Shown here one piece after another: positions 42,574 to 50,515 of a DNA stretch of 64,000 nucleotides (positions are counted from its first letter, which is position 1; every line of letters starts with the position of its first letter). Source of the DNA: an uncultured Rhodospirillaceae bacterium (lineage in GTDB: Bacteria; Pseudomonadota; Alphaproteobacteria; Azospirillales; Azospirillaceae); contig CALBDS010000056.1 in the NCBI GenBank assembly GCA_937927415.1, positions 1 through 64,000 of the forward strand, read 5' to 3'. The position numbers and the translations under genes were made by a program. The notes beneath the pieces were generated by a model. That model worked only from the letters and a program-made list of their open reading frames with translations, made no database searches and was not told where the DNA came from.

Positions 42574-43808
42574 CGCCCGCCATCCCGCCCGCGCAGGCCG
42601 TCCAGCACGGCGTCGATGACGGCGGTGTCCATGGTGTGAACCTCCACCCCCCGGCCGATGGCGTCCGGCAGGCTGATGGACAGCTCGCCGCCCAGATGCT
42701 CGCGGAACTCCGCCAGACCGCGCAGCACCAGCCGCTCGCCCGCCGCGTCCCGTTCGTCCAGCGCATCGTCCCACAGACGGAAGCCCAGCCGCGCCAGCAG
42801 CCCCACCACCCGCTCGCCCGCCGCCGCCGGCAGCATACCCGCCGCCACGGCATAGCCGGTGTCCAGCGCCATGCCGATGGCCACCGCCTCCCCATGGCGC
42901 AGGCGGTGATGGGTCAGCATCTCCAGCCGGTGGGCGGCCCAATGGCCGAAATCCAGCGGGCGGGCGTTGCCCATCTCAAACGGGTCGCCACCGCCGGCGA
43001 TGTGGGCCATGTGCTGTTCGGCGCAGCGGCGGATCATCACCGCCATGGCCGCCGGCTCGAACGCTGCCAGCGCGTCGGCGTGCTCTTCCAGCCATGCAAA
43101 GAAACCGCCGTCGCGGATCACCGCCACCTTGACCGCCTCGGCCATCCCCGCCCGGCGGTCGCGGGCGGGAAGGGTTTCCAGGAAATCCAGATCGTTCACC
43201 ACCGCGAACGGGGGCGTGAAGGTGCCCAGGAAGTTCTTGGCGCCGAAGGCGTTCACCGCCGTCTTGACCCCGACGCCGGAATCATTCTGCGCCAGCACCG
43301 TGGTGGGCAGCCGCACCAGCCGCACCCCGCGGTGGCAGACGGCGGCGGCATAGCCGGCGGCGTCCAGCACCGCCCCGCCGCCGATGGCCAGCAGGTGGCT
43401 GTGCCGGTCGATGCCGTTCCCCTGCAGATGGGCCAGCAGGGACGCGACCACGGCGGGATCGTTCTTCGCCGCTTCTCCCCCCGGCACCGTCAGCGGTTCA
43501 CCGGCCAGCGCCATCCGCCCGGCGTAGGCATCGGCATAGGCGCGGATGGCCTGTGTCAGGTGCGGCCACGCCGTCAGCACACCGGCGTCCACCACCACCG
43601 CCACCCGCTGGCACCGCCCCGGTTCCCGCCGGGCCAGCGTGTCGGCCAACAGCGGGTTGGCGGGATCAAACACGCCGCGGGTGAAGCTGACGGGAAAATC
43701 GAAAGCGACGGTGATGCGCTGGTGAATGGTGCCCGCCGGGCTGCACCCCGCCCCATCCGCCGCGCAGGACGGAGCCGTCACCACCGCGTTGCGTGTCGCC
43801 GCGTTCAT
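42570..43808 (-). CDS. eboD: EboD-like 3-dehydroquinate synthase homologue
   Basis: A 412-residue protein of the dehydroquinate synthase superfamily, which includes aroB and 2-epi-5-epi-valiolone-type cyclases. The NAD-binding GGGAV is at 143-147 and the zinc ligands fit E224 (GMAEAVKVAV), H289 (FGHWAAH) and H305 (RHGEAVAIGM). Spacing and the LPTTVLAQNDSGVGVKTAVN stretch near 168 suggest the EboD branch rather than housekeeping AroB. It may cyclise a sugar phosphate in the pathway; unproven. First gene of eboD-E-C, divergent from the VioB-like gene across 280 bases. Confidence 0.85.
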   Translation of the reverse strand: MNAATRNAVVTAPSCAADGAGCSPAGTIHQRITVAFDFPVSFTRGVFDPANPLLADTLARREPGRCQRVAVVVDAGVLTAWPHLTQAIRAYADAYAGRMALAGEPLTVPGGEAAKNDPAVVASLLAHLQGNGIDRHSHLLAIGGGAVLDAAGYAAAVCHRGVRLVRLPTTVLAQNDSGVGVKTAVNAFGAKNFLGTFTPPFAVVNDLDFLETLPARDRRAGMAEAVKVAVIRDGGFFAWLEEHADALAAFEPAAMAVMIRRCAEQHMAHIAGGGDPFEMGNARPLDFGHWAAHRLEMLTHHRLRHGEAVAIGMALDTGYAVAAGMLPAAAGERVVGLLARLGFRLWDDALDERDAAGERLVLRGLAEFREHLGGELSISLPDAIGRGVEVHTMDTAVIDAVLDGLRGRDGGR

Positions 43809-43901
43809 TCCCGAATCCCCGATGCAACCGCTGTCAGAAGGCCGATGCTGCCCACGCCATCGCAAAAAAGCAACTTCTGAGGGTTTTCCCCAAAAATCAT
43901 A

Positions 43902-43912
43902 CATGAATATGT
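43902..43912. promoter_or_regulatory. ACATATKCATG motif upstream of eboD
   Basis: Reads ACATATTCATG on the minus strand, 94-104 bases before the eboD start. It differs by one base from the motif at 32566-32576 before eboA, at nearly the same distance from its start codon but in the opposite orientation. The motif is close to symmetrical, so orientation may not matter. Confidence 0.3.
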
Positions 43913-44004
43913 CGGAGCATTCTGGATAACGCATACAAAAGAATTCAATTTCCACATCAGCACAGTCGATAAACGTAATATTGTCCCACATGATTATTAT
44001 CAGA

Positions 44005-44026
44005 TGTATTGTACGTGGAATACAAT
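44005..44026. promoter_or_regulatory. Nested inverted repeats before the VioB-like gene
   Basis: Two interleaved inverted repeats: TGTATT-N8-AATACA (44005-44024) and ATTGTA-N7-TACAAT (44008-44026). They lie 62-83 bases before the ATG at 44089, in the divergent promoter region shared with eboD. The symmetry fits a dimeric regulator site. Confidence 0.45.
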
Positions 44027-44088
44027 CCAATTACGTGTTATCCCGCTCTGGCTTGGTCCAGGATTTTTCGGATCGGAAGGGGTAAGGG

Positions 44089-46146
44089 ATGAGCTATATC
44101 AGCCTGCCGCGTCTGACCTTCACCGGCGCGTTTCAAGCCGACGTGAACACGGTCAACAACGACGTCCGCCATTACGACAAAGAGACATTCGAACCGCGCT
44201 TTCAAAAGCTCCAGGTGCCGCTCGCTGACGGCAACGCCATGGAGTATAACGGCTGGTGGAACCCGGACGGGGGCAACACCTTCCGCCTGATGAACTGTAC
44301 CGTGTCCGGTGCCGTGGGGCCGGATGGGGCGCCGGTTGCGGGCGACCCGGTGCTGACCATGGGCATCAACGTCCAGTTCGACCGCACGGCGTCCAAGATC
44401 GTCGATCTCGACCCGCAGATGCAGTTCTGCTCCGCCCTGTGGGGGCTGCGGGTGATCCTGACCAGCAACGGGGCGGCGGTGGCCTCGGGTGATCTGGTGC
44501 CGACCCCGTTCCGCGACATCTTCTTCGGGCGGCTGACCGGACTGGATGGCAACCCGGTGTCAGCCAGCCCCGGCGCGTCCGCCCGTTTCACCGGCACGCT
44601 GCAAAACGTGACCTGGACCGGCGCGGCCGACGCCTCCCCCCTGCTGGCCGCGCTGAAAGCGGTGGCGGTGGCCAACGGCAACCGGCTGTCGCTCAGCCTG
44701 ATGACCTATGGCTACACCCGCACGCCGGGGATGGATGAGAAGACCTTCGGTCTGGTGCTGGGCACCATCGGCACCTGGACCGAGGGCGACCCGCTGACCT
44801 TCGCCCCCAGCCGCCGCTTCGCCCAGCCCGCCGGAGGCCTTGAACCCCCGCCGCCCTTTTCCATGAACTTCATGGACGGCGTGGTGTCGCCCGGCAACGG
44901 CTGGCTCAGCCTGGATTTCGGCAACGCCCTGCCGCTGTCGGAATTCGCCGGCCCCGGTGGCCAGACCCTGATCGCCCCGACCAATTACGGGCCGCTGACG
45001 GTCGCCGTGCTGACCGCCGCCGACACGGTGGCAACCGATCCCAAGACCGGGCTGACGCTGACCGCCGCGTCCCAGGCGGGGCAGCCGCTGACCGCCGATC
45101 AGTACGTCACCATCGGCACGCTTGACACCTATGATTATGCATGGCTCCAGGCGACCGGCGGCATCGCCGATTTCGCGGTTCCCGCCGCCGCCGCGGCCCT
45201 GATCGCCGACCATCCGCTGGCGATTTTGGGAACGGCCGACACCTGGACCACCGATCCGGTGATCCTGATCCGCGAAACCGTGGGCGGCATCTGGGTGCGC
45301 GCCGACGATTTCGTCCAGCGGGTGGACGCCGCGGAAACCGGCTGGGTGGACTCCCCCATTACGCTTTACGCGATGCGCTACGGCCAGCCCTATGCCGATG
45401 CGCCGCTGCAATTCACCCTGGCGGCCCCCGATCCCGACGAGGGCGGCACCGGCCCCACACCCAAGCCCGTGCGCCCGCCGCAGGCACCGATTCCCGTCCT
45501 CAACATCCCCGACAGCGCCGTCCGTCTGCCCCAGCCGCAAACCACCGGCGCCAACGGCACGCTGACCGTCACCTGGCAGGCCGCCAACCCGCTGGACAAG
45601 GGCGGCAAGCCGGTGCGCGGCTACATCGACGGGCAGATCTTCAACATCCTCTACGCCTTCGGGGCGGAGGAAACGGCACCGGGGCAATCGCCCATGCCCT
45701 CGCTCGAAAGCGTGTGGGCGCATGTGCGCAACGCCTTCACCCCGCCCGCCACGCCGTCGTGGGAAACCGACATCGCCCCCATCCTGGTGCAGTACGGCAA
45801 CCTGTACCCGATCATGAGCCGGGGGCTGTTCAGCTTCTCCGACTACAACGCGGTGGTGGCGAACGCCCGGCTGCTCTATCTGGCGTTCACCCGCCCGATC
45901 GAGGACACCAACTACATGCCCAGCAGCCGCGACATGTCGGCGGGGCAGATGCGGATGCTGATCGACTGGCTGAGCGGCTATCTGACCGACGCCCCCAACC
46001 CCAGCGCCAGCCTGCCGGTCCCGCCCGAAGGCTCGACCCTGGAGCATCCGCACACCCAGCCCCCGACGCTGGCACGGGACAGCCACCCGACCCGCCCGGC
46101 CCTGGGCCGCAAAATTCAGGCCATGGCGTTCAAGTCGCTGGCGTGA
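44089..46146 (+). CDS. Protein resembling the N-terminal part of VioB
   Basis: A 685-residue soluble protein. Its opening, SYISLPRLTFTGAFQADVNT, aligns with the start of VioB (R-x-x-F-x-G then VN-x-x-T-x-N-N/RD). Near residue 580 it has YGNLYPIMSRGLFSFSDYN, followed by TNYMPSSRDMSAGQMRMLID near 605, which match the VioB segment just ahead of its ferritin-like domain (MAYYELVYPFMSDKVFSL and YYMPSTRELSAPKARL). The ferritin-like part itself is missing and is encoded by the next gene. I therefore read this as the N-terminal half of a split VioB-like protein. The middle contains a Pro-rich linker near 450-480. Catalytic role of this half is unknown. Confidence 0.75.
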   Translation: MSYISLPRLTFTGAFQADVNTVNNDVRHYDKETFEPRFQKLQVPLADGNAMEYNGWWNPDGGNTFRLMNCTVSGAVGPDGAPVAGDPVLTMGINVQFDRTASKIVDLDPQMQFCSALWGLRVILTSNGAAVASGDLVPTPFRDIFFGRLTGLDGNPVSASPGASARFTGTLQNVTWTGAADASPLLAALKAVAVANGNRLSLSLMTYGYTRTPGMDEKTFGLVLGTIGTWTEGDPLTFAPSRRFAQPAGGLEPPPPFSMNFMDGVVSPGNGWLSLDFGNALPLSEFAGPGGQTLIAPTNYGPLTVAVLTAADTVATDPKTGLTLTAASQAGQPLTADQYVTIGTLDTYDYAWLQATGGIADFAVPAAAAALIADHPLAILGTADTWTTDPVILIRETVGGIWVRADDFVQRVDAAETGWVDSPITLYAMRYGQPYADAPLQFTLAAPDPDEGGTGPTPKPVRPPQAPIPVLNIPDSAVRLPQPQTTGANGTLTVTWQAANPLDKGGKPVRGYIDGQIFNILYAFGAEETAPGQSPMPSLESVWAHVRNAFTPPATPSWETDIAPILVQYGNLYPIMSRGLFSFSDYNAVVANARLLYLAFTRPIEDTNYMPSSRDMSAGQMRMLIDWLSGYLTDAPNPSASLPVPPEGSTLEHPHTQPPTLARDSHPTRPALGRKIQAMAFKSLA

Positions 46147-46198
46147 CCGCCCGCGCACAGCCGACACCGAACCGATCGCTCTTGGGGGACCACCCGCC

Positions 46199-47302
46199 AT
46201 GCTGACCATCAAGCGCACACTCATCAACCGCGTGAAACAGGCCACCAAGGCCGCCGACCTTCACGAGATGGTGCAGACAGCCATCGTGCTGGAACACGCG
46301 ACCATCCCGACCTATCTCTGCGCCCTCTACACCCTGAAGACGGGCACCAACCAGGAGGTGGCGGAGATCATCCGCAGCGTCATCATCGAAGAGATGCTGC
46401 ACATGACCATCGCCGCCAACCTGCTGATCGCCATCGGCGGTTCACCGCAGATCAACACGCCGGACTTCATCCCCACCTACCCCGGCCACCTGCCCGACGG
46501 CATCGGCGGCGACCTGATCGTGACGCTGGAGAAGTGTTCCATCGATCAGGTCAAGAACGTGTTCATGAAGATCGAGGAACCGGCCAATCCCCTGCCCCTG
46601 CGCGCCGCCGCGGGCGAGGAGGAGACGGAATACGGCACCATCGGCGAATTCTACGCCGCCATCGACGCCAAGCTGCATGAGCTGGGGCAGGCCGCCTTCA
46701 CCGGCGATTTCACCCGCGAGATGGTGAACAACAGCTGGTTCCCCGCCAACGAGCTGTTCCCCATCACCGGCCCGGATTCCGCGTCCAAGGCCATCGAGGT
46801 GATCGTGAGCCAGGGCGAGGGCCGGTCGTCGCCGACGACACCGCCGCTTCGCACCGCGTCCGACACGCTGACCGCCGCCAGCCCCGGCGAAAGCCCGCTG
46901 GATTTCGAAGGGGCGCCCGCCCACTATTACCGCTTCGAACAGATCGTGCGCGGGCGCCGGCTGGTCGCCAACGCCGATGCCCCCTATGGCTATTCCTTCA
47001 CCGGCGCGCCCATCGTCCTGGACGAGCGCAACGTCTGGAACATGCAGCCCAACCCCGATCCCACCACCCTGCCGGCGGGGTCGCGGGCACGGCGGCTGTC
47101 GGACCAGTTCGATTTCTCCTACACGCTGCTGCTCAACACGCTGCACCAGACCTTCAACGGCCAGCCCGGGATGATCGACCGGGCCATGGGGCAGATGTAC
47201 GAGCTGCGGCTGCTGGCGCAGGAGGTGCTGTCCACCCCCGTCCCCGGCCAGGAGGATCTGTCCACCGGCCTCGCCTTCCGCTACCAGCCGTTCAGCGCCT
47301 GA
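46199..47302 (+). CDS. Ferritin-like protein resembling the C-terminal part of VioB (iminophenyl-pyruvate dimer synthase type)
   Basis: A 367-residue protein. Two iron-site helices are visible: VLEHATIPTYLCALYTLK (E32, H33) and IRSVIIEEMLHMTIAANLLI (E64, E65, H68). They correspond to LELSVMLQYLYAAYS and EIAHEEMIHYLVVNNLL in VioB. The C-terminal QFDFSYTLLLNTLHQTFNG region near 305 matches the last VioB helices. VioB/RebD/StaD couple two imino acids from tryptophan; here the substrate is unknown. It begins 52 bases after the preceding gene, with GGGGGA before the ATG. Together the two genes equal one VioB-like polypeptide. Confidence 0.82.
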   Translation: MLTIKRTLINRVKQATKAADLHEMVQTAIVLEHATIPTYLCALYTLKTGTNQEVAEIIRSVIIEEMLHMTIAANLLIAIGGSPQINTPDFIPTYPGHLPDGIGGDLIVTLEKCSIDQVKNVFMKIEEPANPLPLRAAAGEEETEYGTIGEFYAAIDAKLHELGQAAFTGDFTREMVNNSWFPANELFPITGPDSASKAIEVIVSQGEGRSSPTTPPLRTASDTLTAASPGESPLDFEGAPAHYYRFEQIVRGRRLVANADAPYGYSFTGAPIVLDERNVWNMQPNPDPTTLPAGSRARRLSDQFDFSYTLLLNTLHQTFNGQPGMIDRAMGQMYELRLLAQEVLSTPVPGQEDLSTGLAFRYQPFSA

Positions 47303-47341
47303 TCCGTTTTTTCTCCCCACCCGATTTTACGGAGCGATTTC

Positions 47342-48451
47342 ATGACCGCATGGTTCCGCCCGGCCGTATTCCCGGCTGCCGTATTCCCGGCTCTGGTCTT
47401 CGGTTCGGTGATGGCGCTGTCGTCCGCCGCCCACGCCGACGACGGCGACATCTATTCCACCTACGGCGCCCACAACCCGCCGCAGTTCAGCCCGTGCGAA
47501 CCGAAGGATTGCCTGCCGCAGCGCCCGCCCGGCACCCCCAGCGATCCCGAATGGCCGGCGTACTGGACCACCGAATGGACCATGTACCGGGTGTTCAACA
47601 AGTACGAAGAGAACCCGCCCCCCTACAACGGCAAGCCCCCGGCGGCCCTGAAGCCCGGCGAGGATTACGAGGCGTCGGAAGGCATGACCTTCTATGACAG
47701 CACCTGGGAAGGCCCCAACGGCCAGAAGGGGGCGATGATGGAGCATTACGTCAAACGCTGCCTGCCCATCTTCCCGCTGTCCAACGCCTATACCTGTTCG
47801 TTCGTGTCGCTGGGCGACACCGCCTATTTCCTGACCTATGACGAGGACCGGCCGTCGGGCATGCCGCCCTGCTGCATCTTCTCGCCGCTGAACCACCCGC
47901 CGGCCCGCGATTTCATCAAGCATCTGCCCTTCGCCGCCGGTGACGGCGCGCGGCTGGACAACCGGGTGCAGGGCTATTCCTTCTGGGTCGATCACGAAAG
48001 CGGCAAGCCGATCCAGGTGGGCGCCAGCCCCGACCGCACCAAGGACGACGCCATCCTGTTCGGCTATGGTTTCTACAGCGAAGCCACCCCGGACACGGTG
48101 GACAAGACCGCCGCCCCGTACCGCCACCCGCAGTCCTTCTATTTCTCGGGCGTTCCCAACGTCGTGCCGGGCGGCCCCAACGCCCCCATCGTCAGCCAGA
48201 ATTTCCGCAACTTCTCCATGACCCGGCCCGACCCGGCCATCACCTGGATGCAGGTGGCGCAGCAGTGCACGGGCAACATCCCCAAGTGCCAGCTTTTCGA
48301 GCCGCCGCCCTACTCCTCTCCCGCCACCCAGACCAACCCCATCATCGCCAGCGGTCCGAAGGCCACCGCCGCCACCGCTGCCGAAGCCTCCCACGTCCCC
48401 ACCTGGGGCACCATCGGCCAGGGGGCAAAGAAGGCCGCAGCGCCGAAATAA
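47342..48451 (+). CDS. Hypothetical exported cysteine-containing protein of the VioB-like unit
   Basis: A 369-residue protein with a clear signal peptide (hydrophobic stretch to about 30, cleavage near AHADDG). Seven Cys are spread through the first half: CEPKDC near 50, RCLPIF, YTCSF and PPCCIF near 145-180, with one or two later (QQCTGNIPKCQ near 305). These could form disulfides in the periplasm. The central part has an FWVDHESGKPIQVGASPDR stretch. I do not recognise a family. It starts 39 bases after the ferritin-like gene and a strong terminator follows, so it is the last gene of this transcript. A periplasmic step on the product of the VioB-like pair is an inference from position. Confidence 0.75.
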   Translation: MTAWFRPAVFPAAVFPALVFGSVMALSSAAHADDGDIYSTYGAHNPPQFSPCEPKDCLPQRPPGTPSDPEWPAYWTTEWTMYRVFNKYEENPPPYNGKPPAALKPGEDYEASEGMTFYDSTWEGPNGQKGAMMEHYVKRCLPIFPLSNAYTCSFVSLGDTAYFLTYDEDRPSGMPPCCIFSPLNHPPARDFIKHLPFAAGDGARLDNRVQGYSFWVDHESGKPIQVGASPDRTKDDAILFGYGFYSEATPDTVDKTAAPYRHPQSFYFSGVPNVVPGGPNAPIVSQNFRNFSMTRPDPAITWMQVAQQCTGNIPKCQLFEPPPYSSPATQTNPIIASGPKATAATAAEASHVPTWGTIGQGAKKAAAPK

Positions 48452-48474
48452 GGCAACCGGCATAAGACGGGTGC

Positions 48475-48515
48475 GGGCCGGCGGGAATCCATCCCCGCCG
48501 GCCCGTTCCTTTTCT
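48475..48515 (+). terminator. Rho-independent terminator of the VioB-like operon
   Basis: A perfect 11-base stem, GGGCCGGCGGG / CCCGCCGGCCC, with an 8-base loop, followed by GTTCCTTTTCT. It begins 23 bases after the stop of the exported protein and overlaps the end of the convergent AEC transporter gene. Confidence 0.8.
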
Positions 48516-49467
48516 ACGGCATCGGCAGCAGCCCGCGCGCCCCCAGCCCCCACAGGATCAGGCTGATGGTGCCGAACGATGCGATGGTAGCGGTCACCAG
48601 AGCGGCGGCGCACAGGGATTCCTGGCCGCACCGCTGGCCGAACAGCGGGTAGATGCTCATCATCGGCACCGATGCGCTGAGGATCAGCCCCGCCTGGAAC
48701 GCCGGTTCCATGGGCGGCAGCAGCATCATGACCGCGGCCACCGCCAGCGGATGCAGGATCAGCTTGCCGGCGGCGATCTGCACCACATCACCCACCATGC
48801 CCCGCACCGTCAGGCCCACCAGCGTGCCGCCGATGGCGAACAGCGCCACCGCCCCCGACGCCATCGCCAGCATATCGACGGCGCGGAACACCGGATCGGG
48901 CAGCCGCATCCCCGACAGGGAAAAGACCAGCCCCGCGACGATCGCCAGGATCATGGGGTTGGTCGCCAGCCGCCGCGCCGTCTTTGCCAGCACCGCCGCC
49001 ACCGGCTCGCCCCCCTTGCCCCCGCCTTCCAGCAGCACCAGCAGGACCGGCAGCAGGACCACGTTCTCCACCGTCATGTTCAAAGCCAGCGCCACCGCCG
49101 CGTCATGCCCCAGCGTCTGGAGCAGGATGGGGTAGCCGATGAAGCCGCTGTTGGAACAGCACATGCCCACGGCATAGAGCGCGCTGACCTGCAGCGGTTT
49201 CTTCTGCACCACGCGGGCGAACAGGGTGGCGGCGGCCATCACCGCCAGCGACCCGGCGGCATAGGCCAGCATGTAGGATGGGTTGGCGATCTCGGACAGC
49301 GACCGCTGCGACAGGGAGCGGAACAGCAGTGCGGGCAGGGCGAAGCCGATGACCAGCTTGCCCAGTGCCCGCATCTCGCCCTTGTCCATGGCACCGGAAC
49401 GCACGGCACCGAAACCCAGCGCGATCAGCAAAAAGATCGGGCCGGTGATCGACAGGATCGTCAGCAT
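48514..49467 (-). CDS. AEC-family transporter (auxin efflux carrier type)
   Basis: A 317-residue membrane protein with about 10 helices in two five-helix halves. Features are the start LTILSITGPIFLLIALGFGA, the MCCSNSGFIGYPILLQTLG helix near residue 105 and the conserved ATNPMILAIVAGLVFSL near 180. AEC proteins export malonate, auxin-like or other organic anions; substrate unknown. ATG 49467 opens the first helix directly. Convergent with the VioB-like operon. Confidence 0.88.
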   Translation of the reverse strand: MLTILSITGPIFLLIALGFGAVRSGAMDKGEMRALGKLVIGFALPALLFRSLSQRSLSEIANPSYMLAYAAGSLAVMAAATLFARVVQKKPLQVSALYAVGMCCSNSGFIGYPILLQTLGHDAAVALALNMTVENVVLLPVLLVLLEGGGKGGEPVAAVLAKTARRLATNPMILAIVAGLVFSLSGMRLPDPVFRAVDMLAMASGAVALFAIGGTLVGLTVRGMVGDVVQIAAGKLILHPLAVAAVMMLLPPMEPAFQAGLILSASVPMMSIYPLFGQRCGQESLCAAALVTATIASFGTISLILWGLGARGLLPMP

Positions 49468-49600
49468 GAAAAACCGTCTTGCGGGGGGAACGGCGGGTGA
49501 TGCCGGGACCAGCCCCTTCACCCACCTACGATTGTCCGCAATTGGATCCCGATGCGCAACTGTTCCTGGTTCTCAGGAATCACAGGGGGGATCGGCCCTA

Positions 49601-49638
49601 AAACAACACCGCCCGGAAGCGGGTGCTTCCGGGCGGTG
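49601..49638 (-). terminator. Rho-independent terminator of the Bax-inhibitor-1 family gene
   Basis: A perfect 14-base stem, CACCGCCCGGAAGC / GCTTCCGGGCGGTG, with a GGGT (plus-strand) loop at 49607-49638. Read on the minus strand it is followed by TTGTTTTAGGG. It starts 23 bases after the stop codon at 49662. Confidence 0.85.
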
Positions 49639-49661
49639 TCGGTCACGGGACGGCTCAACCG

Positions 49662-50384
49662 TTATTCGTCGCGCTGGCCCAGGAAGGACAGCAGGAACTG
49701 GAACAGGTTGATGAAGTCCAGGTACAGGGTCAGCGCACCCATCAGAGCCAGCTTGCCCGAGGATTCGCGGTCGTAGCCCTCGGCGTACATCTGCTTGATG
49801 GACTGGGTGTCATAGGCGGTCAGGCCGGTGAAGATCAGCACGCCCAGGATCGAGATGGCGAACTGCAGGGCGCTCGACTGGAAGAAGATGTTGGCCAGCC
49901 CGGCGATGATGAGGCCGAACACGCCCATCATCAGGAACGACCCCATGTTGGTCAGGTCGCGCTTGGTGGTGTAGCCGTACAGGCTCATCGCCAGGAAGGT
50001 GGAGGCGGTGACGAAGAAGGTCAGCGCGATGCTGGCCCCGGTGAAGACCAGGAAGATGGCCGACATCGACAGGCCCATGGCCGCGCAGTACGCCCAGAAC
50101 ACCCCCTGCGCCGCCGCGAACGACAGCCGGTTGATGCCGAACGACAGCACCATCACGAAGGCAAGCGGGGCCAGCATCACCACCCACTTGAGCGGGGTGC
50201 CGAAAATCGCCTGCATCAGGGCCACGTTGGTGGACACGAGGAAGGCCACCAGGCCGGTCAGCACCAGGCCGCCGCCCATATAGTTGTAGACGCGCAGCAT
50301 ATGCTGGCGCAGGCCCTCGTCGAAATACCCCCGGTCGATGGTGTGGCCCGCCGTTGCGTAACGCTGGAAGGTCGGGTCTGCCAT
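49662..50384 (-). CDS. Bax inhibitor-1 (UPF0005) family membrane protein
   Basis: A 240-residue protein with seven helices. It shows the family motifs LRQHMLRVYNYMGGGLVLTG near residue 25, AYCAAMGLSMSAIFLVFTG near 98 and GLTAYDTQSIKQMYAEG near 185, the last with the conserved Asp pair region. Bacterial members (YbhL, YccA, YetJ) are implicated in Ca2+ leak or in protecting against FtsH. ATG 50384 follows GAGGGGAC. Terminator directly downstream; no operon partner. Confidence 0.9.
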   Translation of the reverse strand: MADPTFQRYATAGHTIDRGYFDEGLRQHMLRVYNYMGGGLVLTGLVAFLVSTNVALMQAIFGTPLKWVVMLAPLAFVMVLSFGINRLSFAAAQGVFWAYCAAMGLSMSAIFLVFTGASIALTFFVTASTFLAMSLYGYTTKRDLTNMGSFLMMGVFGLIIAGLANIFFQSSALQFAISILGVLIFTGLTAYDTQSIKQMYAEGYDRESSGKLALMGALTLYLDFINLFQFLLSFLGQRDE

Positions 50385-50515
50385 GATGTCCCCTCATCAT
50401 AATGGTGGCACGAATTTGTCCCACCATATTGTCGGGATCACGGGATTGTTCAATACGCCAAAATCCGTCACGGCCGGGATTCGGGGGAAAATAACAGGGA
50501 TTTCATGATTCGCGC

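Noticed and set aside
41386..42942. 518-codon frame extending EboE upstream
   Set aside because: The first 123 codons overlap eboD in another frame; the conserved start is ATG 42573 with a four-base overlap to eboD.
44089..48451. A complete violacein or rebeccamycin gene cluster
   Set aside because: Only VioB-like parts are present; no tryptophan oxidase, VioC/D/E or related genes are in the window.
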